From contig OZ242304.1 of assembly GCA_965207915.1 (NCBI GenBank), forward strand, positions 1,798,001-1,862,000: a stretch of 64,000 bases of DNA, given 5' to 3'. This DNA is from VXNJ01 sp009840625. Its GTDB lineage: Bacteria > Chloroflexota > UBA11872 > VXNJ01. This document shows positions 34,056-43,175 of the stretch, piece by piece. Position numbers and translations under genes: made by a program. How positions within the stretch are numbered: the stretch's first letter is position 1; each line of letters begins with the position of its first letter. The notes beneath the pieces were generated by a model. That model ran no database searches and was not told the DNA's origin. It was given only the letters and a program-made list of their open reading frames with translations.

Positions 34056-35723
34056 GTGGCCGCGAATAGCGCGGGGCGGCCCCGGATTGCGATTGCGGCC
34101 GGCACAGACCCGGACGCGGCGCTCGCCCGGGTGGCGGCGGATCGGCCGGCGACCCTGGTTCTGGGCTCCTGGGGCAGTCCACTGGCCGACCCGGCCGGGA
34201 TAAAGCGACTGGCCGCGCTGACCAATTCGGCCGGAATCGATCTGTTAGTCGAGAGCGCCGACGCGAAAGTCCTGGAGCTGGCGCGGCGCGAGGGGCTGGC
34301 CACGCGGCCCCGGGTTCCGGTCCGCTGGCGGCTGCTGGCTCCGCTCGGACGCAGCTACGCCCTTCTGACCGGCTCGGGCCCCTACTGGGACCGCTCCCGC
34401 GCCGAACTGCTGCTGGGCGGACCGATGCTGGCGGTCGCGATTCTTCTCGCCTTGGCGGCGGCCTGGCTGCTGCTGTTGTTCCCCAGCGCGCGCGTCGAGA
34501 TCGAAGTCGAGCAGCTGGACCGGCGGCTTGATCTGACGGCATTTGCCAATCCGAGCTTCAGCGACGTGAATGCGCGCCAGCGCCTGCTGCCGGGGCGGAT
34601 CATCACGACCCGCGTTAGCGGTTCGACGACCCGTTTCGGTAGCGGTCGGCGCCCGGTCGGGGTGGAGCCGGCCCGCGGCGCGGTGCAGGTGTTGAACCTG
34701 ACCGAACAGATCTTGCAGATACCCGCCGGGACCGTGCTGGCATCCGACGACGGCCGGCGCTACATCCTGACCAGCGAATTCGCCCTGCCTACCCAGGCGC
34801 AGTTGCAGGCGCTGGGCGACGGCGCGGAACCCGCGCCGGATTCTGAACCGCCGGACGGAGAGACCGGTCCGGGCGAGGAACCGGTCGCCGAGACCGCGCT
34901 GGAAAGAGCCCTGGCCGGAATCGTGGTCGTTGAAACCTATCGGGAGTCCCCGGACGACCTGGGCCAGCTTGCGGCGATCGCCGATGTCGGAGCGATGCGG
35001 GTGGCGATCGAGGCCGAACGGGCCGGGGCCGGGTCGAATCTGGCCGCCGGTACATCGCTGCGGGCGATCGGCCCCTACGGTGCCCTTTTGCAGCTGACCC
35101 TGCAAGAACCGTTATCCGGCGGCGTTGACCGCCAGGAGGATTTCGTAACCGAAGCGGAACGCGAGGCGGCCCTCCAGGAACTGCAGGCCCGACTGCGCGC
35201 CCAGGCCGAGGCCGAACTCTCGGCGCAGCTGGTGACCGGGGATTACGGCCAGGTGCTGCCCGAATCCGAGCTGCGGCCGGCTTACACGACACGTTATCTG
35301 ACGATCCGGGATCCCGCGGGCGGGGTCTCGTTCGAATACCAGGTCGAATTGGAACTCCAGGCCACCGTGTTCCGGCGCTCCGACCTGGAAGAGCTGGCGC
35401 AACTGGAATTGACCGGGGCAAGGCTCGATCCCGTCCCCTACCGGATGCTGCCGGGTACCCTGCAGCTGAACGAACCGCGCCTTTCGGTCACGCTGGGCAA
35501 CACCGTGGCGGTCCAATACGAGGCGGCCGCGCGGATCGAGCGCCTGATTGACCCGCGCACGGTTCGCGAGCAAATCGCGGGGTTGAGTTTTGACGAAGCC
35601 TTCGCATACGTAAATTCGATCGACGGGGTCGCCCGCTCCGATCTGCGAATCTGGTCGCCGTTCGGGGACGCGGTGACCTGGCTGACTCCCCGGATCGAGG
35701 TCGACATTGCCGCCGACGGCTAA
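34056..35723 (+). CDS. Baseplate J-like domain membrane protein
   Basis: A 555-residue protein resembling the chromosomal baseplate-J/gp47-like proteins often annotated in Chloroflexota. A short N-terminal domain (residues 1-110) leads to one membrane helix (MLAVAILLALAAAWLLLLFP) and an extracellular region rich in beta strands, with RGAVQVLNLTEQILQIPAGT typical of the family. GTG 34056, just after the alaS stop, is taken as start. There are no phage genes nearby, so the annotation name should not be read as a prophage. Function unknown. Confidence 0.7.
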   Translation: MAANSAGRPRIAIAAGTDPDAALARVAADRPATLVLGSWGSPLADPAGIKRLAALTNSAGIDLLVESADAKVLELARREGLATRPRVPVRWRLLAPLGRSYALLTGSGPYWDRSRAELLLGGPMLAVAILLALAAAWLLLLFPSARVEIEVEQLDRRLDLTAFANPSFSDVNARQRLLPGRIITTRVSGSTTRFGSGRRPVGVEPARGAVQVLNLTEQILQIPAGTVLASDDGRRYILTSEFALPTQAQLQALGDGAEPAPDSEPPDGETGPGEEPVAETALERALAGIVVVETYRESPDDLGQLAAIADVGAMRVAIEAERAGAGSNLAAGTSLRAIGPYGALLQLTLQEPLSGGVDRQEDFVTEAEREAALQELQARLRAQAEAELSAQLVTGDYGQVLPESELRPAYTTRYLTIRDPAGGVSFEYQVELELQATVFRRSDLEELAQLELTGARLDPVPYRMLPGTLQLNEPRLSVTLGNTVAVQYEAAARIERLIDPRTVREQIAGLSFDEAFAYVNSIDGVARSDLRIWSPFGDAVTWLTPRIEVDIAADG

Positions 35724-36123
35724 CCCGCAGGTGATAGTCGCGCTCGACGTTTCCGGGCGCCGGATCGGTGTGGCGCGGTGCGATCCGACCGGTACCCTGG
35801 TTTCCCCGCAGGGAGTGATCGACCGCCGCAGCAGCCAGGGCGGCAGGCGCCGGCTGGACCGCATCCTGGACGAGCAGGCCGCCGACCTGATTCTGGTCGG
35901 GTTGCCGCTGGGCCGCGACGGCCGACCGACCGTCCAGTCGGAACGTGTTCGCAGCCAGGCGCGGCAGTTGCTTGCCGGGCGTCCCGAGAGGATTGAATTC
36001 TTCGACGAGAGCTACACCACCGCCGAGGCGAATCATCGCTTCGCCTCCGACGCCGACGACGCCCACGCGGCGGCGGTGATGCTGGAGCACTACCTGATGG
36101 CCCGCGAAGGGGACCGGGGATGA
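35707..36123 (+). CDS. ruvX: Putative pre-16S rRNA nuclease / Holliday junction resolvase-like (YqgF)
   Basis: A 138-residue RNase H-fold protein: ALDVSGRRIGVARCDP with the first catalytic Asp, LVGLPLGRDGRP, FFDESYTTAEAN with the acidic pair, and DDAHAAAVMLEHYL with the final Asp. Start TTG 35707 has GAGG about 6 bases upstream and overlaps the previous gene by 17 bases; GTG 35731 is an alternative. The alaS - ruvX - mltG neighbourhood is conserved in many bacteria. Confidence 0.9.
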   Translation: MPPTANPQVIVALDVSGRRIGVARCDPTGTLVSPQGVIDRRSSQGGRRRLDRILDEQAADLILVGLPLGRDGRPTVQSERVRSQARQLLAGRPERIEFFDESYTTAEANHRFASDADDAHAAAVMLEHYLMAREGDRG

Positions 36124-37157
36124 GTGCGCGATCGCTGCAAATCGTGGCATTGAGCCTGATCGCTGCAGCCCTGGTTGCATATCTTGCCTATTCGGCCGCC
36201 AGCCTGCTTACCCGCCCTCCCGCCGCGCGCACCGATTCGTCGGTCCTTTTCACCGTCCAGCCGGGCGATACCCTCAGCGAGATCGCCGCCCGTCTGCAGG
36301 AGGAAGACCTGATCATTTCCGATCTCGTATTCCGGCTTGCGCTGGAACGGCGCGGATCGGTGCACAGCCTCCAGCCGGGTCAGTACGTTCTGCGTCCCAG
36401 CATGAGCATGGATCAAGTCATCGACGAACTGCAGCGTGGCCAGGTGGCCGATCGGGTAGTGACCGTTATCGAAGGCTGGCGCGGCGAGCAGGTCGCTGAA
36501 CAGCTCGAGGCTCTAGGGGCTTTTTCGGGCGCCGACTTCCTGGAAATAATCGGCTCCGGGCCGGACCAGTTCCCGCATGATTTCCTGCCCGATCTGGCTA
36601 CCGCAAACACGCTCGAAGGGTACCTTTTCCCGGACACCTACTTTGTAGGCGCCCAAACCACGCCGCGTGAATTCGTGCGGGCGATGCTGGACCGGTTCGG
36701 CCAGGTATACGGCGCCCAGGAGCGCCAGGCGGCCGCCGCCGCCGGACTTTCCGACCACGAGGTGGTGATCCTGGCATCGATCGTCGAGCGCGAGGCCCAG
36801 CTGGAGGACGAACGGGCGGTGATCGCCAGCGTGTACCTGAACCGTCTGGAACAAGGAATGCCGCTGCAGGCTGATCCGACAGTACAGTTCGCGGTCTCCG
36901 ACGGTGCCGAGCTGGGATGGTGGAAAGATCCGCTGACGCTCTCCGACCTGCAGTCCGATTCGCCCTACAACACCTACCGGCACCCGGGTTTGCCCCCGGG
37001 GCCAATTGCCAATCCCGGAGCCGCCTCGATTAGGGCGGTGCTGGAGCCGGCCGAGACCGAATACCTGTTCTTCGTGGCCCGCGGCGACGGATCGCACGCC
37101 TTCTCCGAAACTTACGAGGAACACCAACAAAACGTCGCCAGATTCCAGTCCGGGTGA
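36120..37157 (+). CDS. mltG: Endolytic murein transglycosylase
   Basis: Cleaves nascent peptidoglycan glycan strands. An N-terminal membrane anchor (IVALSLIAAALVAYLAYSAA) is followed by a LysM-like region (TVQPGDTLSEIAARL) and the YceG catalytic domain, with TLEGYLFPDTYFV, ILASIVEREAQ (catalytic Glu) and SPYNTYRHPGLPPGPIANPG. The length of 345 residues is normal. It overlaps the ruvX stop by 4 bases. Confidence 0.94.
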   Translation: MSARSLQIVALSLIAAALVAYLAYSAASLLTRPPAARTDSSVLFTVQPGDTLSEIAARLQEEDLIISDLVFRLALERRGSVHSLQPGQYVLRPSMSMDQVIDELQRGQVADRVVTVIEGWRGEQVAEQLEALGAFSGADFLEIIGSGPDQFPHDFLPDLATANTLEGYLFPDTYFVGAQTTPREFVRAMLDRFGQVYGAQERQAAAAAGLSDHEVVILASIVEREAQLEDERAVIASVYLNRLEQGMPLQADPTVQFAVSDGAELGWWKDPLTLSDLQSDSPYNTYRHPGLPPGPIANPGAASIRAVLEPAETEYLFFVARGDGSHAFSETYEEHQQNVARFQSG

Positions 37158-38222
37158 ATGCCGATGCCGAGCACTGATGCGCGCTGCCAAATAATCGCGG
37201 AGAGAATCCGCGAACTTGGCCTCGACGGGTTGCTGGTCACGACCGCGCCCAACCGCCGGTACCTTTCGGGATTCTCCGGATCGGCCGGAACGCTGCTGGT
37301 TACCGGTGGGCGACGCGAGCTGTTCACCGATGGGCGCTACACGGTCCAGTCAGCGCAGCAGACGCAGGGGTTCGGAATCCACATCGCCAGCGCCAATCCG
37401 GTCCTGCGGGCGGTCGAATTCGCGCGCGACAACGAGATCAGGAGGATCGGGTTCGACGACGCCGACGTGTCGGTAAACCTGTTCCGGCGCCTTGAGGCAA
37501 TCGAAGGCGTCGAACTGACCGCGGCCGGCGGGCTGATCGAGGAACTGAGACTGACCAAGGACGAGGACGAACTGGCGCTGATGCGCCGCGCGATCAAGAT
37601 CGCCGACGAGGTCATGGCGCTCGCCGAGGAATCGGTCAAGCCGGGCGTGACCGAGCGATCGGTGGCGGCCATGATCAACGCCGCCTTCCTGGAGGCCGGC
37701 GCCGACGGTCCCGGGTTCGATACGATCGTGGCCGGCGGTCGCAATTCGGCTCTTCCGCACCATTGGCCCTCGAACTATGCGATCGCTCCCGGCGACCCGG
37801 TCGTCGTGGACATGGGGGCGCTGGTCGACGGATATCACTCCGACATAACCCGCACGTTCTGCGCCGGCGGACGGACTCCCGGATTCATGGTGGTCTACGA
37901 CATCGTGCTGGCCGCCAATCGCGCCGGGATCCGGGCCGCTGTCGCCGGGACGGCGTGCGCCGCGGTCGACGCGAGCGCGCGGGCGGTCATCGAATCGGCC
38001 GGTTTCGCCGAGTATTTCGACCACGGCCTGGGACACGGCGTGGGACTTGAGATTCACGAGGGTCCTCGCCTTGCGCCGGGGTCCGAGGCGGTCCTTGAAT
38101 CGGGCATGGTTCACTCGATTGAACCCGGAATATACTTGCCCGATTGGGGCGGAATCCGCATCGAGGACCTGGTGCTGGTGAACGCCGAGCATCCGCAGAC
38201 CCTGTCCCAATACCCCCGCTGA
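37158..38222 (+). CDS. Xaa-Pro aminopeptidase-like M24 metallopeptidase
   Basis: A 354-residue pita-bread-fold peptidase. The creatinase-like N-terminal domain (to about residue 125) precedes the M24 domain with all five metal ligands: Asp in VVDMGALVDGYHSD (two Asp), His in HGLGHGVGLEIHEG, Glu in VHSIEPGIY and Glu in GIRIEDLV. It begins at the base after the mltG stop. The usual role is removal of N-terminal residues before proline; pepP or pepQ cannot be distinguished. Confidence 0.9.
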   Translation: MPMPSTDARCQIIAERIRELGLDGLLVTTAPNRRYLSGFSGSAGTLLVTGGRRELFTDGRYTVQSAQQTQGFGIHIASANPVLRAVEFARDNEIRRIGFDDADVSVNLFRRLEAIEGVELTAAGGLIEELRLTKDEDELALMRRAIKIADEVMALAEESVKPGVTERSVAAMINAAFLEAGADGPGFDTIVAGGRNSALPHHWPSNYAIAPGDPVVVDMGALVDGYHSDITRTFCAGGRTPGFMVVYDIVLAANRAGIRAAVAGTACAAVDASARAVIESAGFAEYFDHGLGHGVGLEIHEGPRLAPGSEAVLESGMVHSIEPGIYLPDWGGIRIEDLVLVNAEHPQTLSQYPR

Positions 38223-38250
38223 GGGATCCCCGAACCAGAGAGATCGGCCC

Positions 38251-38814
38251 ATGCTTTCTTCCAACGACGTTCGCGCGGGCATGATCCTTAGCCTGGACGG
38301 CGAGCGCCAGCAGGTGGTTGACGCCCGCCACCAGAAAATCGGCCGCGGCGGCGCCAAGCTGAACGTGCGGCTGCGCAATCTGGCCACCGGCGCCACGACC
38401 GACCGTTCATTCCCGGCCACGCGCCGCTTCGAGCGGGTGCGCACCAGCACCCGCAAGGCCCAGTTCCTCTATTCGGATTCCTCGGGGCACCACTTCCTGG
38501 ACATGGAGAGCTTCGAGGAACTGGTATTGAGCGACGATCTGCTCGGCTCCGGCAAGGATTTCCTGGTCGCGGAGTTGATCATCGAACTCATGGCCGACGG
38601 CGACGACATCCTCTCCAGCCAGTTTCCGCCGACCGTTGCATGCGCGGTCGTGCAGACCGATCCCGGCCATCGCGGCGACACGGCCACGGGGGTGACCAAA
38701 CCGGCCTTGCTCGACACCGGCCTGACGGTTCAGGTGCCGCTGTTTATCACCACCGGCGAAACGATCGTGGTCTCCACCGCCAACGGGCAGTACCTGGAGC
38801 GGGCGCGGCGATGA
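38251..38814 (+). CDS. efp: Elongation factor P (Arg-type loop)
   Basis: The 187-residue translation factor that relieves polyproline stalling: three beta-barrel domains, DVRAGMILSLDGE, and the C-terminal GDTATGVTKPALLDTGLTVQ EF-P signature followed by VPLF. The domain I loop reads HQKIGRGGAK, so the residue at the modification position (Arg32) is Arg and not Lys. Arg is the EarP-rhamnosylated residue in some Proteobacteria, but no earP is visible here. It is coupled to the following BCCP-like gene by an ATGA overlap. Confidence 0.93.
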   Translation: MLSSNDVRAGMILSLDGERQQVVDARHQKIGRGGAKLNVRLRNLATGATTDRSFPATRRFERVRTSTRKAQFLYSDSSGHHFLDMESFEELVLSDDLLGSGKDFLVAELIIELMADGDDILSSQFPPTVACAVVQTDPGHRGDTATGVTKPALLDTGLTVQVPLFITTGETIVVSTANGQYLERARR

Positions 38815-39254
38815 ACTCCAACGTGCGGCGCTCGGACTGGAACCGGCTGCTCGACGAAGCGTTGCCGGCCATCCTGGAGTCGGTCGCCGGGACCGACGTG
38901 GAAGAAGTCACTCTGACATCCGCGGACGCCTCGGTCAGGGTCCGCCTGCAGGCCGACCCGGTAGCCGACCAGGGGCATGCCGATCAGGCCGCGGCCGAAG
39001 CCGACGGGGCGGCGGTGACGGTGGTAGTTTCGCGCAACGTCGGGGTATTTCGACGCGGCGAGGACGCCGATGGTGAATCGGTGGCGGTGATCGGATCGCA
39101 GATAGAGGCCGGGCAGACGATCGGGTTCATAGATACGCTCGACCACTACCACCCGATCGGGGCGGTGAAGGCGGGCGAACTGCTCGGCTTCCTGGTCGAG
39201 GACGGGGCTCCGGTCGAATACGGCCAGGAACTGGCTCGGATTCTGCCGCGCTGA
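38811..39254 (+). CDS. BCCP-like protein lacking the biotin-acceptor Lys
   Basis: A 147-residue protein with the layout of AccB: an N-terminal helical part, a linker (residues 45-65), and a biotinyl/lipoyl hammerhead domain ending GAPVEYGQELARILP. Where biotinylated proteins have EAMKM, this protein reads FIDTLDHYHPIGAV, so there is no acceptor Lys. It cannot be biotinylated in the usual way. Position after efp is where Chloroflexota and many others encode accB. ATG 38811 overlaps the efp stop. Confidence 0.75.
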   Translation: MNSNVRRSDWNRLLDEALPAILESVAGTDVEEVTLTSADASVRVRLQADPVADQGHADQAAAEADGAAVTVVVSRNVGVFRRGEDADGESVAVIGSQIEAGQTIGFIDTLDHYHPIGAVKAGELLGFLVEDGAPVEYGQELARILPR

Positions 39255-39270
39255 CTATTGAATTCGCGAG

Positions 39271-40191
39271 TTAGCCGGCACGGTTGAGCAGGCGAGTCCG
39301 GAGGCGGGTCAGGCGCCCGGCCAGGCTTTCATCCCAAACGACCAGCAGCTGCGAGGCGGTAAAGATCGACGAATAGGTGCCCACCACAATTCCGATCAGC
39401 AGCGCGAGGATGAACTCGCGGATGGTTGGCCCGCCGAGCAGCAGCAGGGCCACCAGGACGAATATCGCCGTGATCGAAGTGTTCAGGGACCGGTCCAGGG
39501 TCTGGTTCAGGGAGAAGTTGACGATTCGCGCGAAGCCGGCTCCCCGGTACCGCGCCTGGTTCTCGCGGATGCGGTCAAAAACGACGATCGTATCGTGCAC
39601 CGAAAAACCGGCCACCGTCAGGGCGGCGGTCACGAACATCGAATCGACCTGCAGGCCCATGACCTGACCCAGCACGGCGAAGGTTCCGAGGAGGATGAGG
39701 ACGTCGTGAACCAGGGTAAGAACCGCGATCAGGCCATAGCGGAATGAGTTTTCGATGCTGCGGAAGCTCCAGGTCAGGTACAGCAGAATCGCGATCGAGG
39801 CGCCGGCGACCGCCAGGGCCGCGTTGCGGGTCAGTTCGGCACCGATCACCGGCCCCACGAAATCGAACGAAATCAGTTCGAACGCCGGGTAGGCGCGGGA
39901 CAGGATTTCTTCCATCCGGTCCTTTTCGGCGTCGGTGAGTTCGGCGGTCCGGATCAGATAAGTCGAACCGTCGGAGGCCTGCACCTCGGCGCCGGGAATC
40001 TGTGCGTCCAGCAACGCATCTTCGATCGCGTCGCGTTCCCCTTCAACACCCAGTTCAACCCGGGCCAGGCTGCCGGAGGTAAAGTCGATCCCCAGACTTA
40101 CGCCGACCGCCAGCAGCAGCGCCAGCGAAACGAGCACCAGCCCCGCCGAAATGGCCAGCAGCAGGCGGCGTGGGGCGATCAGCGGGATCAT
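39271..40191 (-). CDS. secF: Protein translocase subunit SecF
   Basis: A 306-residue member of the SecD/SecF pair that uses the proton motive force to complete secretion. First helix near residues 8-30, GIDFTSGSLARVEL, then periplasmic P1 domain to about residue 115, and five C-terminal helices, with GFSVHDTIVVFDRIRENQ the SecF signature and SLNQTLDRSLNTSITA next. It begins 7 bases after the secD stop. Confidence 0.95.
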   Translation of the reverse strand: MIPLIAPRRLLLAISAGLVLVSLALLLAVGVSLGIDFTSGSLARVELGVEGERDAIEDALLDAQIPGAEVQASDGSTYLIRTAELTDAEKDRMEEILSRAYPAFELISFDFVGPVIGAELTRNAALAVAGASIAILLYLTWSFRSIENSFRYGLIAVLTLVHDVLILLGTFAVLGQVMGLQVDSMFVTAALTVAGFSVHDTIVVFDRIRENQARYRGAGFARIVNFSLNQTLDRSLNTSITAIFVLVALLLLGGPTIREFILALLIGIVVGTYSSIFTASQLLVVWDESLAGRLTRLRTRLLNRAG

Positions 40192-40198
40192 CTGGTTT

Positions 40199-41512
40199 TC
40201 AGGCCCCTCCGCGATCGGGGGTCTTGACCCCGAACAGGTCGGCCGGATTCCAGGCGCGGGCGCGGACCAGCAGCAGCAGGATCGTCCGCGATACCGAGAT
40301 CGCCGAGAACATCGAGACCAGCACCCCGATTCCCAGGGTCAGGGCGAATCCCTTCACCAATCCGGTCCCGAAGTACCAGAGAACCGTGCACGTGATCAGG
40401 GTGGCGATGTTGGAATCGCGGATCGAGGTCCACGCGCGGCGGAAGCCGATATGAATCGAACGGTTCAGCGAAACCCCGTTGCGCAATTCCTCGCGGGTCC
40501 GCTCGAAGATCAGGATGTTGGCGTCGACCGCCATGCCGATGGAGAGGATGAATCCGGCGATCCCGGCCAGGGTGAGCGTGACCGGGATCAGCTTGAAAAT
40601 CGCAAATACCAGCAGGGCGTAGATCGCCAGGGCCAGCGCCGCTACCACCCCGGGCAGCCGGTAGTAGGCAATCATGAAAATCGCCACCATCAAGAATCCC
40701 ACCAGCCCGGCCCGTACGCTTTTGTCCAGCGACTCGGCGCCGAGGGTGGGCCCGACCGTTATGTTGCGGATGACCTCGAGGGGTACCGGCAGGGCGCCGT
40801 AGCGCAGCTGGATAACGACGTTGCGGGCTTCCTGGAGGCTGTCGAAGCCCTCGATCACCCCGCGATTCTCGATCCGGTCGTTGATGACCGCCGAATTGAT
40901 CACGATGCCGTCAACCAGGATCGAAAGGAACTGGCCGATATGGGTGCCGGTGTAGGCGCCGAATTTCTCGGCCCCGGCATCGTTGAGTTCGAACTGGACG
41001 ATGCCGTTGCCAATCTCGTCGTAAACCAAATCGGCGTCCAACAGGTCAGGCCCGGAAATCACCAGCTCGTAGGCGCCGGCCTCAACGTCGACGAATGAAC
41101 CCACCGGCAGCGACTGCAGTTCGGTGCCGATCACGTCCAGGCGACCGGTCTGCTTGAAAAGGGCGATAGCCTCGTCGGGGTCCTCGATTCCGGGCAGCTC
41201 GACGATTACCCGGTCGGATCCCTCCAACTGGACTTGGGGCTCGGCCACACCGAGGGCGTTGACGCGGTTCTCAAGAATCTGGCGAACCGCCTCCATCGCG
41301 TCCTCGTCTACGATCTGGCCGTCGACCGGATTGGCCTGGAACGCCACGTGCAGTCCGCCCTGCAGGTCAAGCCCCTGGCGGAATTCGAGCTGGCTAAGGT
41401 CCCGGCCCGCCACCGTGATGCCGAACCCCGGAGTACCGGGCAGGTCCACGTAGATGGCGAAGGCGACAAGGGCTGCAATGCTGGCCGCCAGGACGATTAA
41501 GCGTCTGCGCAA
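40199..41512 (-). CDS. secD: Protein translocase subunit SecD
   Basis: A 437-residue SecD. The first helix is LIVLAASIAALVAFAIYVDL, then GLDLQGGLHVAFQ (the GxDLxGG motif), the P1 periplasmic domain with VEPQVQ-type core, and six C-terminal helices including FILSIGMAVDANILIFERTR, the SecD hallmark in TM4, followed by IRDSNIATLITCTVLWYFGTG. Transcribed with secF. Confidence 0.95.
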   Translation of the reverse strand: MRRRLIVLAASIAALVAFAIYVDLPGTPGFGITVAGRDLSQLEFRQGLDLQGGLHVAFQANPVDGQIVDEDAMEAVRQILENRVNALGVAEPQVQLEGSDRVIVELPGIEDPDEAIALFKQTGRLDVIGTELQSLPVGSFVDVEAGAYELVISGPDLLDADLVYDEIGNGIVQFELNDAGAEKFGAYTGTHIGQFLSILVDGIVINSAVINDRIENRGVIEGFDSLQEARNVVIQLRYGALPVPLEVIRNITVGPTLGAESLDKSVRAGLVGFLMVAIFMIAYYRLPGVVAALALAIYALLVFAIFKLIPVTLTLAGIAGFILSIGMAVDANILIFERTREELRNGVSLNRSIHIGFRRAWTSIRDSNIATLITCTVLWYFGTGLVKGFALTLGIGVLVSMFSAISVSRTILLLLVRARAWNPADLFGVKTPDRGGA

Positions 41513-41625
41513 GGGCTCGGAACGGGGAAATGGGGAATTATTTGTCGGGCGGCCGTTTTCTTGGCCCAGTGGGCATTATCTGATAAGGATTGGGGCCGGG
41601 CGAGGAAGGTTGGCAAATTTCCCTA

Positions 41626-42339
41626 ATGGCGGACATCGAATTCCGAGACCGGGCCGATGCCGGCGCGCGCTTGGGAAATCGCCTGCTGGCCGAGGGATTG
41701 GGGCGGTCGGGACTGTTCGGCATCCTGCGCGGCGGACTGGTGGTGGCCCACCACGCCGCGCTGATTACCGGCGTCCAGGTGCGGGCGGTCGCGGCGAGCA
41801 AGCTGCGCGCCCCCACCCAACCGGAATTGGCCATCGGCGCGGTAACCGCCGAGGGTCCGACGTATCTTGACCAAGTCGCGATCGAGCACCTCAAGATCAG
41901 TCCTCGATATCTGGAGGAGGAGATCTTGGAGCGACGCCGCAAGGCCGCCGCCAGCCAAGCCCGGTTCGGCCGAATCGAGGCCGACCACTTGCCGGAAATC
42001 GCGGTGGTGGTGGACGACGGCCTGGCCACCGGCGCGACCGCGATTGCCGCCGGCCGCCTGCTGCGCGAACTGGGGGCGGCTCGGCTGGTTGTGGCGGCGC
42101 CGGTGGCGCCGCGAGCGACGCTGCAGAAGCTCGCAAGTGGCGAATTCGATGACGCCGTCTGCCTGCACGCGCCGAAGCGGTTTTGGGCGGTAGGCCAGTT
42201 CTTCGTCCGATTTGAGGCCGTTTCAGAAGCACAATTGGAGGAACTGGAGCGCTCCACCGGAACGGGTCGTCTGCCGACTTCCGGTGACTGCGATCAGATC
42301 CCGGGCTGCGGCACGGATCAGGGAGATAGCGGCTTATGA
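41626..42339 (+). CDS. Phosphoribosyltransferase-family protein
   Basis: A 237-residue type I PRTase-like protein. The PRPP loop VVVDDGLATGATAIAAGRL is near residues 124-142, with an upstream flexible region ARLGNRLLAEG and GILRGGLVVA. Family members with this form are often found as stand-alone proteins or fused to hydrolases; the nucleobase substrate is unknown. ATG 41626 has no strong ribosome site; the longer frame from 41590 adds 12 codons. It overlaps the next gene by 4 bases. Confidence 0.8.
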   Translation: MADIEFRDRADAGARLGNRLLAEGLGRSGLFGILRGGLVVAHHAALITGVQVRAVAASKLRAPTQPELAIGAVTAEGPTYLDQVAIEHLKISPRYLEEEILERRRKAAASQARFGRIEADHLPEIAVVVDDGLATGATAIAAGRLLRELGAARLVVAAPVAPRATLQKLASGEFDDAVCLHAPKRFWAVGQFFVRFEAVSEAQLEELERSTGTGRLPTSGDCDQIPGCGTDQGDSGL

Positions 42340-43175
42340 AATTTGGAAGCGGAGACCACCGTTTTGAACTCGTCGAGAGTTGGCCGCAGCGCCCCGACGA
42401 CCTGCAGTTGGGCTGGATCGGCGGTATCGGAGTCACCAGCAGTGGGCGCGTTTACGTTTACAACCGCGGTGATTTTCCGATGGCCGTGTTCGATGCCGAG
42501 AGCGGCGCCTTCATCGAGACCTGGGACGAACCGCGGATGGTGCACGCTCACGCAGTCTGGGTTGATGACGACGACCGGCTCTGGCTGACCGATCAGAAGG
42601 CGCACGTGATCTGGATCTGCGATGAAAAGGGAATCATCCTCGACCACATCGGTAACGAGGGTCAGAAAGGAGCCGTCGATGGAGCGCCGTTCAACGAACC
42701 GACCGATATCGCGCTGGCCGGGGATGTTGGGTTCTTCGTCTCCGACGGTTACGGCAACAGCCACATCCACCATCTGGCGCCGGACTATTCGCTGGTAAAG
42801 ACCTGGGGCGGACGGGGTGATGGCCCGGGCGTATTCAATCTGCCGCACTGCGTGCACTACGACACGCGCGGCCGGGTCTGGGTCGCCGACCGCGAAAACA
42901 ACCGCGTCCAGTTGTTCGATACCGAAGGCAACTTCCTGGAATCGTGGACCGATCTGCTGCGACCGGCCGATTTCGTTACCGAAGGCGACGACCTGGTCTA
43001 CGTCTGCGAATTAGGCGGGCGCCTGTCGGTGTTGGACCTGGACGGGGGCATCGTCGAACGATTCAACCTGCCCGACCCGCGGGCCCCGCACGGCATCTGG
43101 CTCGATGCCGGGGGCAACCTCTACGTCTGTGAAGTGCAGGCCGACAACAAGCTGTACAAGCTGGCTCGCTGCTAG
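42336..43175 (+). CDS. NHL-repeat six-bladed beta-propeller protein
   Basis: A 279-residue protein built of NHL-like repeats: GVTSSGRVYVYNRGD, AVWVDDDDRLWLTDQ, DIALAGDVGFFVSDGYG, VHYDTRGRVWVADRENNRVQ and GIWLDAGGNLYVCEV, each ending with a strand that reads like xxVxDxxN. No catalytic residues can be assigned; relatives include peptidyl-alpha-hydroxyglycine lyase-like and sugar lactonase-like proteins. No signal peptide is visible. It is coupled to the preceding PRTase gene. Confidence 0.82.
   Translation: MKFGSGDHRFELVESWPQRPDDLQLGWIGGIGVTSSGRVYVYNRGDFPMAVFDAESGAFIETWDEPRMVHAHAVWVDDDDRLWLTDQKAHVIWICDEKGIILDHIGNEGQKGAVDGAPFNEPTDIALAGDVGFFVSDGYGNSHIHHLAPDYSLVKTWGGRGDGPGVFNLPHCVHYDTRGRVWVADRENNRVQLFDTEGNFLESWTDLLRPADFVTEGDDLVYVCELGGRLSVLDLDGGIVERFNLPDPRAPHGIWLDAGGNLYVCEVQADNKLYKLARC

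Noticed and set aside
32453..34303. 616-codon open frame antisense to alaS
   Set aside because: It mirrors alaS codon structure in GC-rich DNA, has no recognisable domain and overlaps a certain essential gene.
34056..35723. Prophage, because of the baseplate-J-like protein
   Set aside because: The neighbours are alaS, ruvX and mltG with no other phage genes; such membrane-anchored homologues are chromosomal.
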